Both the position numbers and the translations under genes were made by a program. Source: an uncultured Bacteroidales bacterium (GTDB lineage Bacteria > Bacteroidota > Bacteroidia > Bacteroidales > Paludibacteraceae). Taken from it: a stretch of DNA of 22,835 nt. The stretch is taken from contig CALCUH010000028.1 in assembly GCA_937907165.1 (NCBI GenBank), forward strand, positions 1 to 22,835, given 5' to 3'. The notes beneath the pieces were generated by a model. The model was not told the DNA's origin. It made no database searches and worked only from the letters and a program-made list of their open reading frames with translations. Within the stretch, counting starts at the first letter, position 1; each line of letters begins with the position of its first letter. Below, one piece after another: positions 7,560 to 16,458 of this stretch.

Positions 7560-8015
7560 TCAATCTCTAAATACATATCTTTCATCATACTCAATATCAT
7601 ATAATTTAAGGAATTGCCTATATTCATCCTCGAATGTTTGCTTTTTATGATGCACACGTTGTTGCTTTATGTATTTTAATGTATTTTCTACAACAGATTG
7701 ACTTACGGAATATGCAGCATATCCACCTTGCCATGCAAAATGTTTATAATGCGGAGAAAGAGACTTTATCCAACGACTACTATTTCGTTTCATTTCTTCT
7801 AATAAATACGAAGGCGATGTTTCACGTCCTAAAAGGCATAAAGCATGGATATGGTCACCTACACCACCAACCCAAATGTTTTTGCATTGTGTCTCATTGA
7901 TAAGCTGACCTATGTATGAATGAATTCGCTCCATATCTTCATCAAGGATAAGAGGACTTGTTGTTTTGATATGGAATATTACGTGCAGGTATATTTTTGA
8001 TAATGATTGTGGCAT
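7560..8015 (-). mobile_element. IS200-like Y1 transposase of the REP-associated (RAYT) type
   Basis: The 151-residue protein belongs to the Y1_Tnp/IS200 family. It has the HUH metal-binding pair as HIH (residues 55-57 in GGVGDHIHAL) and a probable nucleophile Tyr115 in the helix TLKYIKQQ, followed by HHKKQTFEDEY. Such single-strand transposases act on hairpins at their element ends. Hairpin-rich REP-like arrays on both sides (7277-7480 and 8281-8404) fit a RAYT whose substrates are these repeats. No TnpB partner is present. The frame is intact, so the enzyme may be active. It sits between the peptide synthetase and the STAS-PPTase-phosphatase genes, on the same strand. Confidence 0.88.
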
Positions 8016-8080
8016 ATTATTTTAGTTTTTTCAAGTTCTTAAATTCGATTTTTTCGTGTGACGATGTGTTAATGGACAGG

Positions 8081-8163
8081 TTGACCTTGCAGGGCGTTCT
8101 GACTCGATTTCGGACTAATTGTCCAAAATCACACATAGCCCATAGGCATCGCCATGGGATAAA
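8081..8163. repeat. REP-like unit B (degenerate)
   Basis: A degenerate copy of the unit in array A. CCTTGCAGGG is near 8086, a decayed middle stem GGAC/GTCC is at 8112-8124, and a well-kept third stem CCCATaGGC/GCCATGGG is at 8139-8158. It lies upstream of the transposase start. Confidence 0.6.
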
Positions 8164-8280
8164 TAAAATTAATATTTAATTCGATCATACAGGTAAATTT
8201 TATTGTTTCGCTACAAATGTAGTGTATTGCATTTAAATACACAAAATCCACTAGCAAATGTACGTATCATATTTTACATA

Positions 8281-8404
8281 TTGCCCAAAGCGATGCCGTT
8301 GGGCTATGGACCAATTGCCCTTGCAGGGCATTGTATGAACGTCAATCTCTATAAGTTCGGGCTGAATGCCCATCTATTTCATAGTCCACGGACATTACCC
8401 TAAA
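8281..8404. repeat. REP-like array C, directly after the synthetase stop
   Basis: Bases 8281-8331 match 7318-7368 of array A with one substitution in 51. It has stems at 8283-8304 (GCCCAA/TTGGGC), 8317-8329 (GCCCT/AGGGC) and 8359-8371, and a decayed third stem near 8384-8400. It is in the same orientation as array A, which gives roughly 1 kb direct repeats around the transposase. It ends ten bases before the 3' end of the synthetase gene, so it would lie in the 3' region of that mRNA. Bases 8164-8280 between B and C are AT-rich with nothing recognised. Confidence 0.85.
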
Positions 8405-8413
8405 AAAATTATT

Positions 8414-11400
8414 TCATTCCATCCAGAAGAAACCCATGCTATCGAGCGCCTTGATCACCTTCTGCAGATAAACATCTTCGATAAACGGCCAAGAGAAGCC
8501 CAAACGATACAAGATGTTCGCGGTGAACCGATTGTCGGTATTGACGACATGCAAATCCGGACGATCATTGGTAAGAAGCGCGGATACCTTCTTGTTCAGC
8601 TTCTGGTCACCCATCATACGATAGAAATCAGCGTAATACTCCTCGTCAGGCACCGGCTTCACGGTAAGACCACAACGATTGACAGCCTCGATAAGTTTCG
8701 CCTCATCGAACGAAGAGCGGCTATCCGCATTGAAAGCGGTGAACTTATCATTCGTACCCGCCAACAAAACCACCGCCTTAGCGGTACAATCCACCGGAGA
8801 GAAACTCATCGGGTCGGTGCTATGGCTGATCGGGCATTTGCCTATCGCCACGAATCCCCGCAAGCCATTCAAGAATGCGTTGGTGCGCATATTGGTCTGG
8901 AACTCACCGTCGCTATAGCGCCCCATCAAGTTACCCACACGGATAATCTTGCCCCGCATGCCATTACGGATAGCATCCAACATCAGCAATTCCGCATGGT
9001 ACTTCGAACGTCCATATTGATTATTCATATCATCCACGACAAACAACTGATTCTCCGTCATGCAAATATTCGCCCGATAGGTTTGCTCATTGTGCACACC
9101 CGGCACGGAGGTCGTCGAAATCTGCACCATCTTAGCGTTCTTCTCCTTTGCGAGCGCGATAAGGATTTCCACACCATGAACATTGACGAATTCAATGGAG
9201 TTATCATTCGCATAGTGTTTCACACAAGCGGCGCAGTTAATCAACGTATCGAAAGAGATATCCTTGAACTTGTCGCTCAAGTTCTCCTCCGTGATATCCC
9301 CCTCAATCATCACGATACGATGCTCGAAAGCCTCTTCGCAATTATCCTCGAAATAATAATAAAGCATCGATTTCAGACGAGTGACCAAGTTGTCAAAACT
9401 GCCCCGTCTGATCAAACAATAAATCTTACCCGTCTCATTATCAATCAATTCCTTTAGAACATGATTACCCAAGAAACCGGTAGCGCCCGTGAGGAGCACA
9501 TCACCCAACGGACGGCGCTCCACCTCATTGGCGAACTCCATCGTATTATATTTCAGCATCTCAGCGACAGCCTCGTCCTGATGGACCAAAGAATCCTCCC
9601 TTTGCGGAGCGGCAGATTGCGCGGCAGGAGCAATCGACTCCAGATAATCCGCCAACTCCTCTGCGCTTTGATGGTCGAAAATATCTTGATACTCAATCTT
9701 ATGACCTTCAGATTTGAGTTGCATCACCACCTTAGAGGCGGAGAGTGAAGTACCGCCTATCTCGAAGAAATTGTCATCCACATAACAATCCTCCACCTGA
9801 AGCACAGTACGGAAGACATCCAAGATCCTCTCCTCCAACGATTTCTTCGGAACACGCTTAGCTTTCGCCTTTTTCACAGGACGAATCTCAGGCAACGCCT
9901 TTTTGTCCAATTTACCATTAGGAGTCATCGGCATCTTATCAAGCTGCATCATCGCCGCAGGCACCATATAGTAGGTAAGTTTCTTCTTCATGAAAGAAGT
10001 AAGCTCCTCCAAATCAACGGGTTTCTCCGCAGTAAAGAAACCAGCGAGAAAATCCTCCGTCCCATTGTTGCGCACAACCACCTTAGATTGGGTGACACCC
10101 GGGAATGCGCACATAACGTTCTCCACCTCATCCAACTCCACACGGAAACCACGCAGTTTCACCTGATTATCGGCACGACCTCCGAATTCCGCCTCATTAT
10201 CACGGTTGATTCGAACTAAATCACCGCTATGATATGCCCGACAGCCATCGATTACGGTAAACGAAGCGGCGTTCTTCTCCGGAAGACCTATATAACCACG
10301 GCTGACACATTCGCCGCAAATCATCAACTCACCTACCGCATAACGAGGCAGAAGGTTGCCATTAACATCCATCACATAGAACTTCGTATTAGGGAAAGGA
10401 CCACCGATGGTAATGTTAGCAGGATCCGTAATCTTCTTCGCCGAACAAGCTTGCGTACACTCAGTAGGACCATAACCATTCTGTATCAATAACTCAGGGT
10501 TCAACGCCCTAAGTTTAGCAAAGAGCGTAGGCGGAAGAGCCTCGGCGCCAAGGACAATGCCCTTCAAACGGGACAACGCACCTTCAAAATCAGGCAAAGA
10601 GACCAGATTCCACACGAACGACGGAGTCGCCACCATCAAATCCAACTCATCACGTTTGAACGCAAGCAACAACTTGTCCAAATTATGAATCTCCTCCTCG
10701 CTTGCGATATAAATCGTTTTCCCTTGGCAAAGAGTGAAGAAGATTTCCGTGAGAGACATATCGAACGAAATGGACGACATGCATAACATGACACTTCCGC
10801 TGTCGGTTACCTCCTTGAAAGCCGAAGTCTGCACATAATTGGAAAGATTATGATGTTCCACCATCACACCCTTAGGCGTACCCGTAGAGCCGGATGTATA
10901 GATGCAATAAGCCAATTGACTCGGTGAGAACCGAATTTCAGGCACATCCGAATCCTTTTGGGAGGCGAACTGCTCCACAGACAAATTTTTACGTTTCGAA
11001 GAAGAGAAAAGATCACCTCTCTTCGAGATTATATCCTGTGAGGAGATTACGAAACGACACTTAGAATCGTCCATACAATAAGTTAGACGATCGTCAGGAT
11101 AAGAAGGCAACATAGGGAGGAAGGCTCCACCCGCCTTCAAGATGCCTATTTCAACCACAGGCACCCACTCACTACGATCCAAGATCATAGCGACGATATC
11201 GTCGGCATGGACGCCCGATTCGATGAGAGACGCCGCCACCCTATCAGACAAGCGGTCAAGTTCCGCGAAAGTGAGACGCTTCGTCGCCGTCTTCACCGCC
11301 ACCGCATCGGGTCTACTCTTCACCCATTGTGTCACAAAATGCTGAGGCGGAAGGTTTTGGAACGGAACATCTGTTGCGTTCATTTGGGCAAAATGACTTC

Positions 11401-14400
11401 TCTCCTTTTCCGAAAAGATAGAGACCTGTTTCAACGACACACACCGTACAAAATCACCAGCGGCACACGCTAAGCCTGCCACAAACGAATCCACAAACTC
11501 CTTGCAGAAATAATCGGTACGGTAAGTGACATCCACCGAAAAAACGCCCTCTTTCAAGAACACCTCAATAGCGAGAGGCGCTTTCGCCGCGGCGAAATTC
11601 AGAGAGACGGGCTCCGCTTTCTGGTCGCCAATCATATCAAAATCGAACTCATCCCCCTGATAATTAAAAAAGAGGTCAGACTTCAGAGCATATTTCTTAG
11701 CCAAATCGGCAAACGGAACCACATCGTTCGCCATGGAATCCATCAGTTGGCGCTGCATCTTTTGGATAAAGTCCTCCACCGTTTCATCAGGAGAACAGGA
11801 GCAACAAACGGGTAACGTCTTCACCAACATTGCAAAATCCCGCATAAGACGGGAGTCATTTCTTCCATTATAGACGGTGCAATAAGTCACACTATCCGCA
11901 TGCAGGAAGAGCGAAAGCGTATAGCTGAAAGCCGCATTGAAAAAGGCGTTCAACGTGATGTTACGCTTTTGGCAGAACTCTATGACGGAAGCGGAAACAC
12001 CATCGAGCGGGAAAGAGACACGGACCACATCGTCAGCCGTTTCCGTCTTCTCCGGACACTTGGCAGGCAAACACTCCGTATTGCAACCGGAGAGCAACGA
12101 TTCGTAATATTTCTCCCCCTCCGCATAGTTATCAGACTTACGGTTCGCATCCTCCTCCAGAGCCGCCTCATAAGCCGTATAACGTTCATTTTCAACAGAA
12201 TCTCCTTTATATGCGGCATTCACATCATGAATAAGAATACCCAACGATGTACCATCAGAAATGATATGGTGCACATCCATAAAGAGGTAGTTGCCCGCCT
12301 CAGTCATATAGATAGCGACACGATACAAACGAGCGTCCAAGAGGTCGAACGGTTTGATTAACTCGTTTGACTCCGGAAGTTTCGGAACCTTCACCACATC
12401 GATCACCACCTCGGCGTCATCATTACGGACCGCCCTAATTTCTCCCTTTTCATCAGATTTCATCACCGCCTTGATATACGGATGCGCATCCATGGCCGCA
12501 CCAATGGCCTGACGCAATCGTTGAATATCGACAAGAGGCGATAATTTAAACAACATCGGGATGTTATAATCGAGAGAATCCGTTTTCATGGAAGACTCCA
12601 CCCAGACACCCATCTGATTCCACATCAGCGGATAGTCCGAACGTTTCTCGAAAGAGCTCTGAGCCGCCTTTCCCGAAATGAACTCATCAATGGATTGTAT
12701 GGTATTATGATTCTTCAAATCATTGAGTTTGAATGGCTTATCGAAAGCCTTACCCAATTCCATATTCAGTTTCAAGGTGCCGATGGAGGTCAGACCCGCC
12801 TCGAACAAATTCGTTGTGATACCCAAGGCGTCATGACCGATCACCTTGGTGACGATATCGAAGATACGCTGTTGGCTCTCCGTCTGCGGTTTTTCCAGCG
12901 TCTCACTCTCCGCCGCATGAACAGGTTCAGGCAAAGCCCTCTTATTCACCTTCTGGTTTTGCGTGTAAGGAATAGCCTCAATCTGCATGATGACCGCAGG
13001 AACCATATAAGCAGGCTTCTCGCCACGGATGAATTGAGCCAAGCCATCCCGATCAATTCTCTCGTTTCCGACCACGTAAGCCACGATATACTTTCCGCCG
13101 CCACTCTCTTCCTTCGCCACCACCGTAGCATCCGTAACGCCCTTATATCGACGAATAATCTCCTCTATTTCAGTAAGTTCAACCCTAAACCCGCGAATCT
13201 TCACCTGACCGTCACGTCGACCGATAAAATCGAACTCTCCGTTACCGAGCAGGCGGGCCATATCACCCGTCCGATACATCCTATCATACTCCACATCAGA
13301 GCAGAACGGGTTTGGTACAAATGCCTCCGCCGTTTTGTCCGGGCGTTTCAGATAGCCACGTCCCACTTGTCCGCCAGCGATGCAAAGTTCGCCACAAGCG
13401 CCCTGCGGAAGCAGACGACCCATTTTGTCGACCACATATAAACGGATATTATCACTAGGGAAGCCGATAGGTTGGATAGGCGAAGCGTCCGTGACGTGAT
13501 GGCAGCAGACATAAGCGATGGTTTCGCTCGGTCCATAGCCATTGATGAAACGGAAGCGGGTAGGCGGATTAAAAGGCACCAGTTTCTCACCGCCGACCAA
13601 CAGCGTCTTCAACGATTCGCAATCAGTCATTTCGGCGAACATACGCCCCACCTGAGTCGTAATGAATCCGTGAGTGATATGATTATCATGATAGAACTGG
13701 TTAAGGCGTTGGATATCCAAGCGAATTTCATCCGGCACGACATAGAGCGAAGCACCAGCCATCAAAGTGGTGAAGATATCCATAATGCCCGCATCAAAGC
13801 CAAAGGAGGCATAAGTAGCCACACGAGAATCCGCATCCAACTCCATGTTTTTCACATGATTATGATGGAAACATACGATATTTCTATTTTCCAACACGCA
13901 ACCCTTAGGCGTTCCGGTCGTACCCGAAGTATAGATGATGACCATCGCCGAATTAGGCGTATCCTTAGGTTGGAAGTCAAGAGCATCGGGCAAAGAATCG
14001 ATTTCATCGGTAAAGAGCACGTCACCCTCGTATTCGTCGAGCAGCGGACGCAAAGAGCGGTCCGCAATAAGTAATTTCGCACCCGCATCCTTCACCATGA
14101 AATTGAGGCGTTCACGCGGATAAGAAGGGTCGAGCGGCTGATAAGCGGCACCCGCGCGCACGACACCCCATGCCGTAACAGGCATAAGCTCGCAGCGAGG
14201 AATCAAGACAGCCACGAAATCCTCCCGACCGATACCCTTTCCGGAAAGATACGCCGCTATTTTCGCTGTAACTCGGTCAAACTCCGCATAAGTGAGGGAG
14301 TTATCTTTACAGCAGACAGCCACCTTGTCGGCACGGTTCCGCAAATGATTGTCCAACACACGCCAGACCGTCTGGTTACGATCGTAGGCAAGCGAAGAAG

Positions 14401-15676
14401 AGCCAGCAACCATCTTTTCCTTCTCCTCATCCGACGTCAAAGCAATCTCCTTTAAACGATCGCACGAAAGCATGCCCCTCACGACATTAGAATAGAGTTT
14501 AGCAAAACCTAAGACATTCTCTTCACTATATAGAGCCTTTCGGTAATAAATCAACAAGTGGTACCCGTCAGCGTCACAAACAATCATCACGTCGAGATTA
14601 GACATCGCGTAATCCTGCTCCATCCATCTCTTTTTCACCACATGACCATCGAATACGAAATCATTGATCATACTACCTTGGTAGACATATTTGATGTCCG
14701 AACGTATACCATAGCTATGAGCAAGTTTCACGAACGAAGCGTCATCATGACTCATAGTCTCAAAGTAGTTCTTCTTCACATAAGCGATAAAATCACCCAC
14801 AGAAGCCTCCTCGTCGATTTGGAAATAGAGCGGGAAAGTACGCACAAAGAGACCGATCGTGTTAGATAAAGGCTTACCGCGACGTCCGCCATTGATACTG
14901 GTAAACAACGCCTCGCTCTGCCCCGTATACTTAGCCAAAGCGTAGGTGAACGCCGAGAGCAGCACCACATTTTCGGTCACTCCGTTCTTTTGCGCCAACG
15001 ATTTCACGTCTTGGACGGAGACACCCAAGTCATAAGGCATCTGGACACAACGAGTCATATCCCCGCCATCAAGATCGGGCAACAAGTTCGAGTCAGTCTC
15101 CACACCCGACAATAGAGTATCGAAATAATCATAAGAGGCTTTCGTCGCACCACTTTCGACATGACGCGACTCATCAGCGTTAGCGTCGAACACCGAATAC
15201 TCCTCCTTCGGGATAGGCTCCCCATTATAAGCCAATTCTAGCGCTTTCTCCAAAATATTATAGGACGTACCATCCGTGATGAGATGATGCATCTCAATAA
15301 GCAAATAGAGAGCCTCCTCGGTTTCATACACGTTAGAGCGGCAGAGCGGCTGTCGGTCCAAGACGAAGGGGTGCATGAAATGGGAGACGATTTGCGCATA
15401 CTCCGACTGAGAGACTTTGCTGAATCGTGTGACTGGGACCTCGTCCATCAAGCCCAACTCCGGGAAGCCGTTCTCCAGCGTCACACACGCTGAACACGCC
15501 GCATAATGAGACAACACCTTGTCACAAGCGGAGACAAAACGCGCGGCATCCACCTTCCCCTTATCAAAAGTATATTCGAAAACAGTATTGTACTGTAAGG
15601 TCGCCTCGTTATTCACACATTCCAAATAGACACCCATTTGGCTATCGTTCAAAGATGCACGTTTAATAATTTTCAT
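8414..15676 (-). CDS. Two-module nonribosomal peptide synthetase with terminal reductase (C-A-T-C-A-T-R)
   Basis: The 2420-residue protein activates two amino acids, condenses them and releases the product reductively. Domains in order: C1 about 1-430 (HHLITDG 130-136); A1 about 440-917 (YTSGTTGTPKG 582-592, NGYGPSE 712-718, YRTGD 801-805); T1 about 930-1000 (GLTSI, Ser964); C2 about 1012-1430 (HHIISDG 1136-1142); A2 about 1445-1930 (YTSGSTGTPKG 1593-1603, NGKLDKKAL 1920-1928); T2 about 1945-2013 (GGTSL, Ser1977); thioester reductase about 2055-2420 (GATGFLG 2064-2070, catalytic YGRSK 2221-2225). All catalytic motifs are intact and there is no epimerase. The pocket residues read about DAMFLGGAYK (A1, probably aliphatic) and DMTVVGGQAK (A2, unassigned). 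A reductase end predicts a dipeptide aldehyde that may cyclise to a pyrazinone, and the C domain in front of module 1 allows an N-acyl starter. It is one intact frame. Confidence 0.96.
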   Translation of the reverse strand: MKIIKRASLNDSQMGVYLECVNNEATLQYNTVFEYTFDKGKVDAARFVSACDKVLSHYAACSACVTLENGFPELGLMDEVPVTRFSKVSQSEYAQIVSHFMHPFVLDRQPLCRSNVYETEEALYLLIEMHHLITDGTSYNILEKALELAYNGEPIPKEEYSVFDANADESRHVESGATKASYDYFDTLLSGVETDSNLLPDLDGGDMTRCVQMPYDLGVSVQDVKSLAQKNGVTENVVLLSAFTYALAKYTGQSEALFTSINGGRRGKPLSNTIGLFVRTFPLYFQIDEEASVGDFIAYVKKNYFETMSHDDASFVKLAHSYGIRSDIKYVYQGSMINDFVFDGHVVKKRWMEQDYAMSNLDVMIVCDADGYHLLIYYRKALYSEENVLGFAKLYSNVVRGMLSCDRLKEIALTSDEEKEKMVAGSSSLAYDRNQTVWRVLDNHLRNRADKVAVCCKDNSLTYAEFDRVTAKIAAYLSGKGIGREDFVAVLIPRCELMPVTAWGVVRAGAAYQPLDPSYPRERLNFMVKDAGAKLLIADRSLRPLLDEYEGDVLFTDEIDSLPDALDFQPKDTPNSAMVIIYTSGTTGTPKGCVLENRNIVCFHHNHVKNMELDADSRVATYASFGFDAGIMDIFTTLMAGASLYVVPDEIRLDIQRLNQFYHDNHITHGFITTQVGRMFAEMTDCESLKTLLVGGEKLVPFNPPTRFRFINGYGPSETIAYVCCHHVTDASPIQPIGFPSDNIRLYVVDKMGRLLPQGACGELCIAGGQVGRGYLKRPDKTAEAFVPNPFCSDVEYDRMYRTGDMARLLGNGEFDFIGRRDGQVKIRGFRVELTEIEEIIRRYKGVTDATVVAKEESGGGKYIVAYVVGNERIDRDGLAQFIRGEKPAYMVPAVIMQIEAIPYTQNQKVNKRALPEPVHAAESETLEKPQTESQQRIFDIVTKVIGHDALGITTNLFEAGLTSIGTLKLNMELGKAFDKPFKLNDLKNHNTIQSIDEFISGKAAQSSFEKRSDYPLMWNQMGVWVESSMKTDSLDYNIPMLFKLSPLVDIQRLRQAIGAAMDAHPYIKAVMKSDEKGEIRAVRNDDAEVVIDVVKVPKLPESNELIKPFDLLDARLYRVAIYMTEAGNYLFMDVHHIISDGTSLGILIHDVNAAYKGDSVENERYTAYEAALEEDANRKSDNYAEGEKYYESLLSGCNTECLPAKCPEKTETADDVVRVSFPLDGVSASVIEFCQKRNITLNAFFNAAFSYTLSLFLHADSVTYCTVYNGRNDSRLMRDFAMLVKTLPVCCSCSPDETVEDFIQKMQRQLMDSMANDVVPFADLAKKYALKSDLFFNYQGDEFDFDMIGDQKAEPVSLNFAAAKAPLAIEVFLKEGVFSVDVTYRTDYFCKEFVDSFVAGLACAAGDFVRCVSLKQVSIFSEKERSHFAQMNATDVPFQNLPPQHFVTQWVKSRPDAVAVKTATKRLTFAELDRLSDRVAASLIESGVHADDIVAMILDRSEWVPVVEIGILKAGGAFLPMLPSYPDDRLTYCMDDSKCRFVISSQDIISKRGDLFSSSKRKNLSVEQFASQKDSDVPEIRFSPSQLAYCIYTSGSTGTPKGVMVEHHNLSNYVQTSAFKEVTDSGSVMLCMSSISFDMSLTEIFFTLCQGKTIYIASEEEIHNLDKLLLAFKRDELDLMVATPSFVWNLVSLPDFEGALSRLKGIVLGAEALPPTLFAKLRALNPELLIQNGYGPTECTQACSAKKITDPANITIGGPFPNTKFYVMDVNGNLLPRYAVGELMICGECVSRGYIGLPEKNAASFTVIDGCRAYHSGDLVRINRDNEAEFGGRADNQVKLRGFRVELDEVENVMCAFPGVTQSKVVVRNNGTEDFLAGFFTAEKPVDLEELTSFMKKKLTYYMVPAAMMQLDKMPMTPNGKLDKKALPEIRPVKKAKAKRVPKKSLEERILDVFRTVLQVEDCYVDDNFFEIGGTSLSASKVVMQLKSEGHKIEYQDIFDHQSAEELADYLESIAPAAQSAAPQREDSLVHQDEAVAEMLKYNTMEFANEVERRPLGDVLLTGATGFLGNHVLKELIDNETGKIYCLIRRGSFDNLVTRLKSMLYYYFEDNCEEAFEHRIVMIEGDITEENLSDKFKDISFDTLINCAACVKHYANDNSIEFVNVHGVEILIALAKEKNAKMVQISTTSVPGVHNEQTYRANICMTENQLFVVDDMNNQYGRSKYHAELLMLDAIRNGMRGKIIRVGNLMGRYSDGEFQTNMRTNAFLNGLRGFVAIGKCPISHSTDPMSFSPVDCTAKAVVLLAGTNDKFTAFNADSRSSFDEAKLIEAVNRCGLTVKPVPDEEYYADFYRMMGDQKLNKKVSALLTNDRPDLHVVNTDNRFTANILYRLGFSWPFIEDVYLQKVIKALDSMGFFWME

Positions 15677-15729
15677 ACAGATAAATAATTAATACGATAC
15701 AACAATCGATTGACCATTCGTTTACCCTT

Positions 15730-15743
15730 CGAGGGGAACCTCG
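15730..15743. promoter_or_regulatory. Small hairpin in the synthetase 5' leader
   Basis: CGAGG/CCTCG forms a perfect 5-bp stem with a 4-base loop (GGAA on the plus strand, TTCC in the synthetase transcript), about 55 bases upstream of the synthetase start. It may affect leader folding; the role is unknown. Confidence 0.35.
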
Positions 15744-15813
15744 CGCATGTGATTCAATAGAGATTACTTTTTACACATCACGCCATCACATACACATTAC
15801 GATTCTAATCAAT

Positions 15814-15845
15814 CAGAGATAAAAAAACACTGAAACCATCCCAAA
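15814..15845 (-). promoter_or_regulatory. Candidate promoter of the peptide synthetase
   Basis: On the minus strand TTTG (15842-15845) is followed after 20 bases by TATCTCTG (15814-15821), one mismatch from TAnnTTTG. The start of transcription would be near 15807, giving a leader of about 130 bases. A second -7-like box, TATATTTG, lies at 15858-15865 but has no good -33 partner. Confidence 0.4.
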
Positions 15846-15923
15846 CCGATGGTATACCAAATATAACAAATAAAATAGTATTTAGGAAGAAATCCATCCA
15901 CTATTTCAAAGGGAAAGTATTGA

Positions 15924-16424
15924 TTAATTGGAACAAACTTTAGAGTGTTCCAATGCCAATAATTGCTCCTTCCGCCACAAACCGCCCGCATAGCCCGTCA
16001 GGGATCCATTCGCCCCGACGACACGATGACAAGGGACAACGATGGAGATAGGATTATGACCCACCGCCCCGCCGACCGCTTGGGAAGAGAGAGAGGAGAG
16101 ACCTCGACGGACGGCCAACCGCCTAGCGATATCCGAATAACACACCAAAGATCCGTAAGGAATCTCCATCAACGAAGCCCAGACCTGCAGACGGAACTCG
16201 CTACCGACGAGATGGAGAGGAGGCAAAGAGTGAGGCACGACACCTCGGAAATAGTCGTCCAGCCACCGCCCCGTCTGTGTAAGGATAGGATGGGAAGAAC
16301 ATTCATAGGAAAGGTTTTGAGGAAAATATTTCTGGTCGACGAACCACGCCCCCATCAGCCCCACCTCATCGCAGGCGAGCAACATCTCTCCCAAAGGGGA
16401 ATGGTATGTTTGGGCTGATAACAT
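15924..16424 (-). CDS. ogt: Methylated-DNA-protein-cysteine methyltransferase
   Basis: The 166-residue suicide enzyme removes alkyl groups from O6-alkylguanine in DNA. The active-site motif PCHRV is at 131-135 with acceptor Cys132, and the following GYAGGLWRK (144-152) is the conserved C-terminal signature. The helix-turn-helix DNA-binding region (about 75-120, EFRLQVWASL..IPYG) is complete, and the length matches the short Ogt/Ada-C class. It stands alone, downstream of a strong terminator at 16425-16453 and upstream of the synthetase on the same strand. I see no sequence reason to link it to the biosynthetic locus. Confidence 0.95.
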   Translation of the reverse strand: MLSAQTYHSPLGEMLLACDEVGLMGAWFVDQKYFPQNLSYECSSHPILTQTGRWLDDYFRGVVPHSLPPLHLVGSEFRLQVWASLMEIPYGSLVCYSDIARRLAVRRGLSSLSSQAVGGAVGHNPISIVVPCHRVVGANGSLTGYAGGLWRKEQLLALEHSKVCSN

Positions 16425-16453
16425 AAAAAAACAGCGTCCTATTCAGACGCTGT
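16425..16453 (-). terminator. Intrinsic terminator of the flavin-reductase-like lipoprotein gene
   Basis: A perfect 8-bp stem ACAGCGTC/GACGCTGT (16431-16438 and 16446-16453) with a 7-base loop is followed, in the minus direction, by a run of Ts (plus-strand As 16425-16431). It lies between the stop of the gene ending at 16459 and the start of ogt at 16424. Confidence 0.85.
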
Positions 16454-16458
16454 AAAGA

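Noticed and set aside
7277..8404. Repeated short palindromes considered as a CRISPR array
   Set aside because: Units are irregular, contain several different stems, lack evenly sized unique spacers and have no cas genes; the REP/RAYT reading fits.
8366..9457. A 363-codon plus-strand open frame opposite the synthetase reductase domain
   Set aside because: It is antisense to a clearly functional domain, has no family signal, and arises from the codon bias of the real gene.
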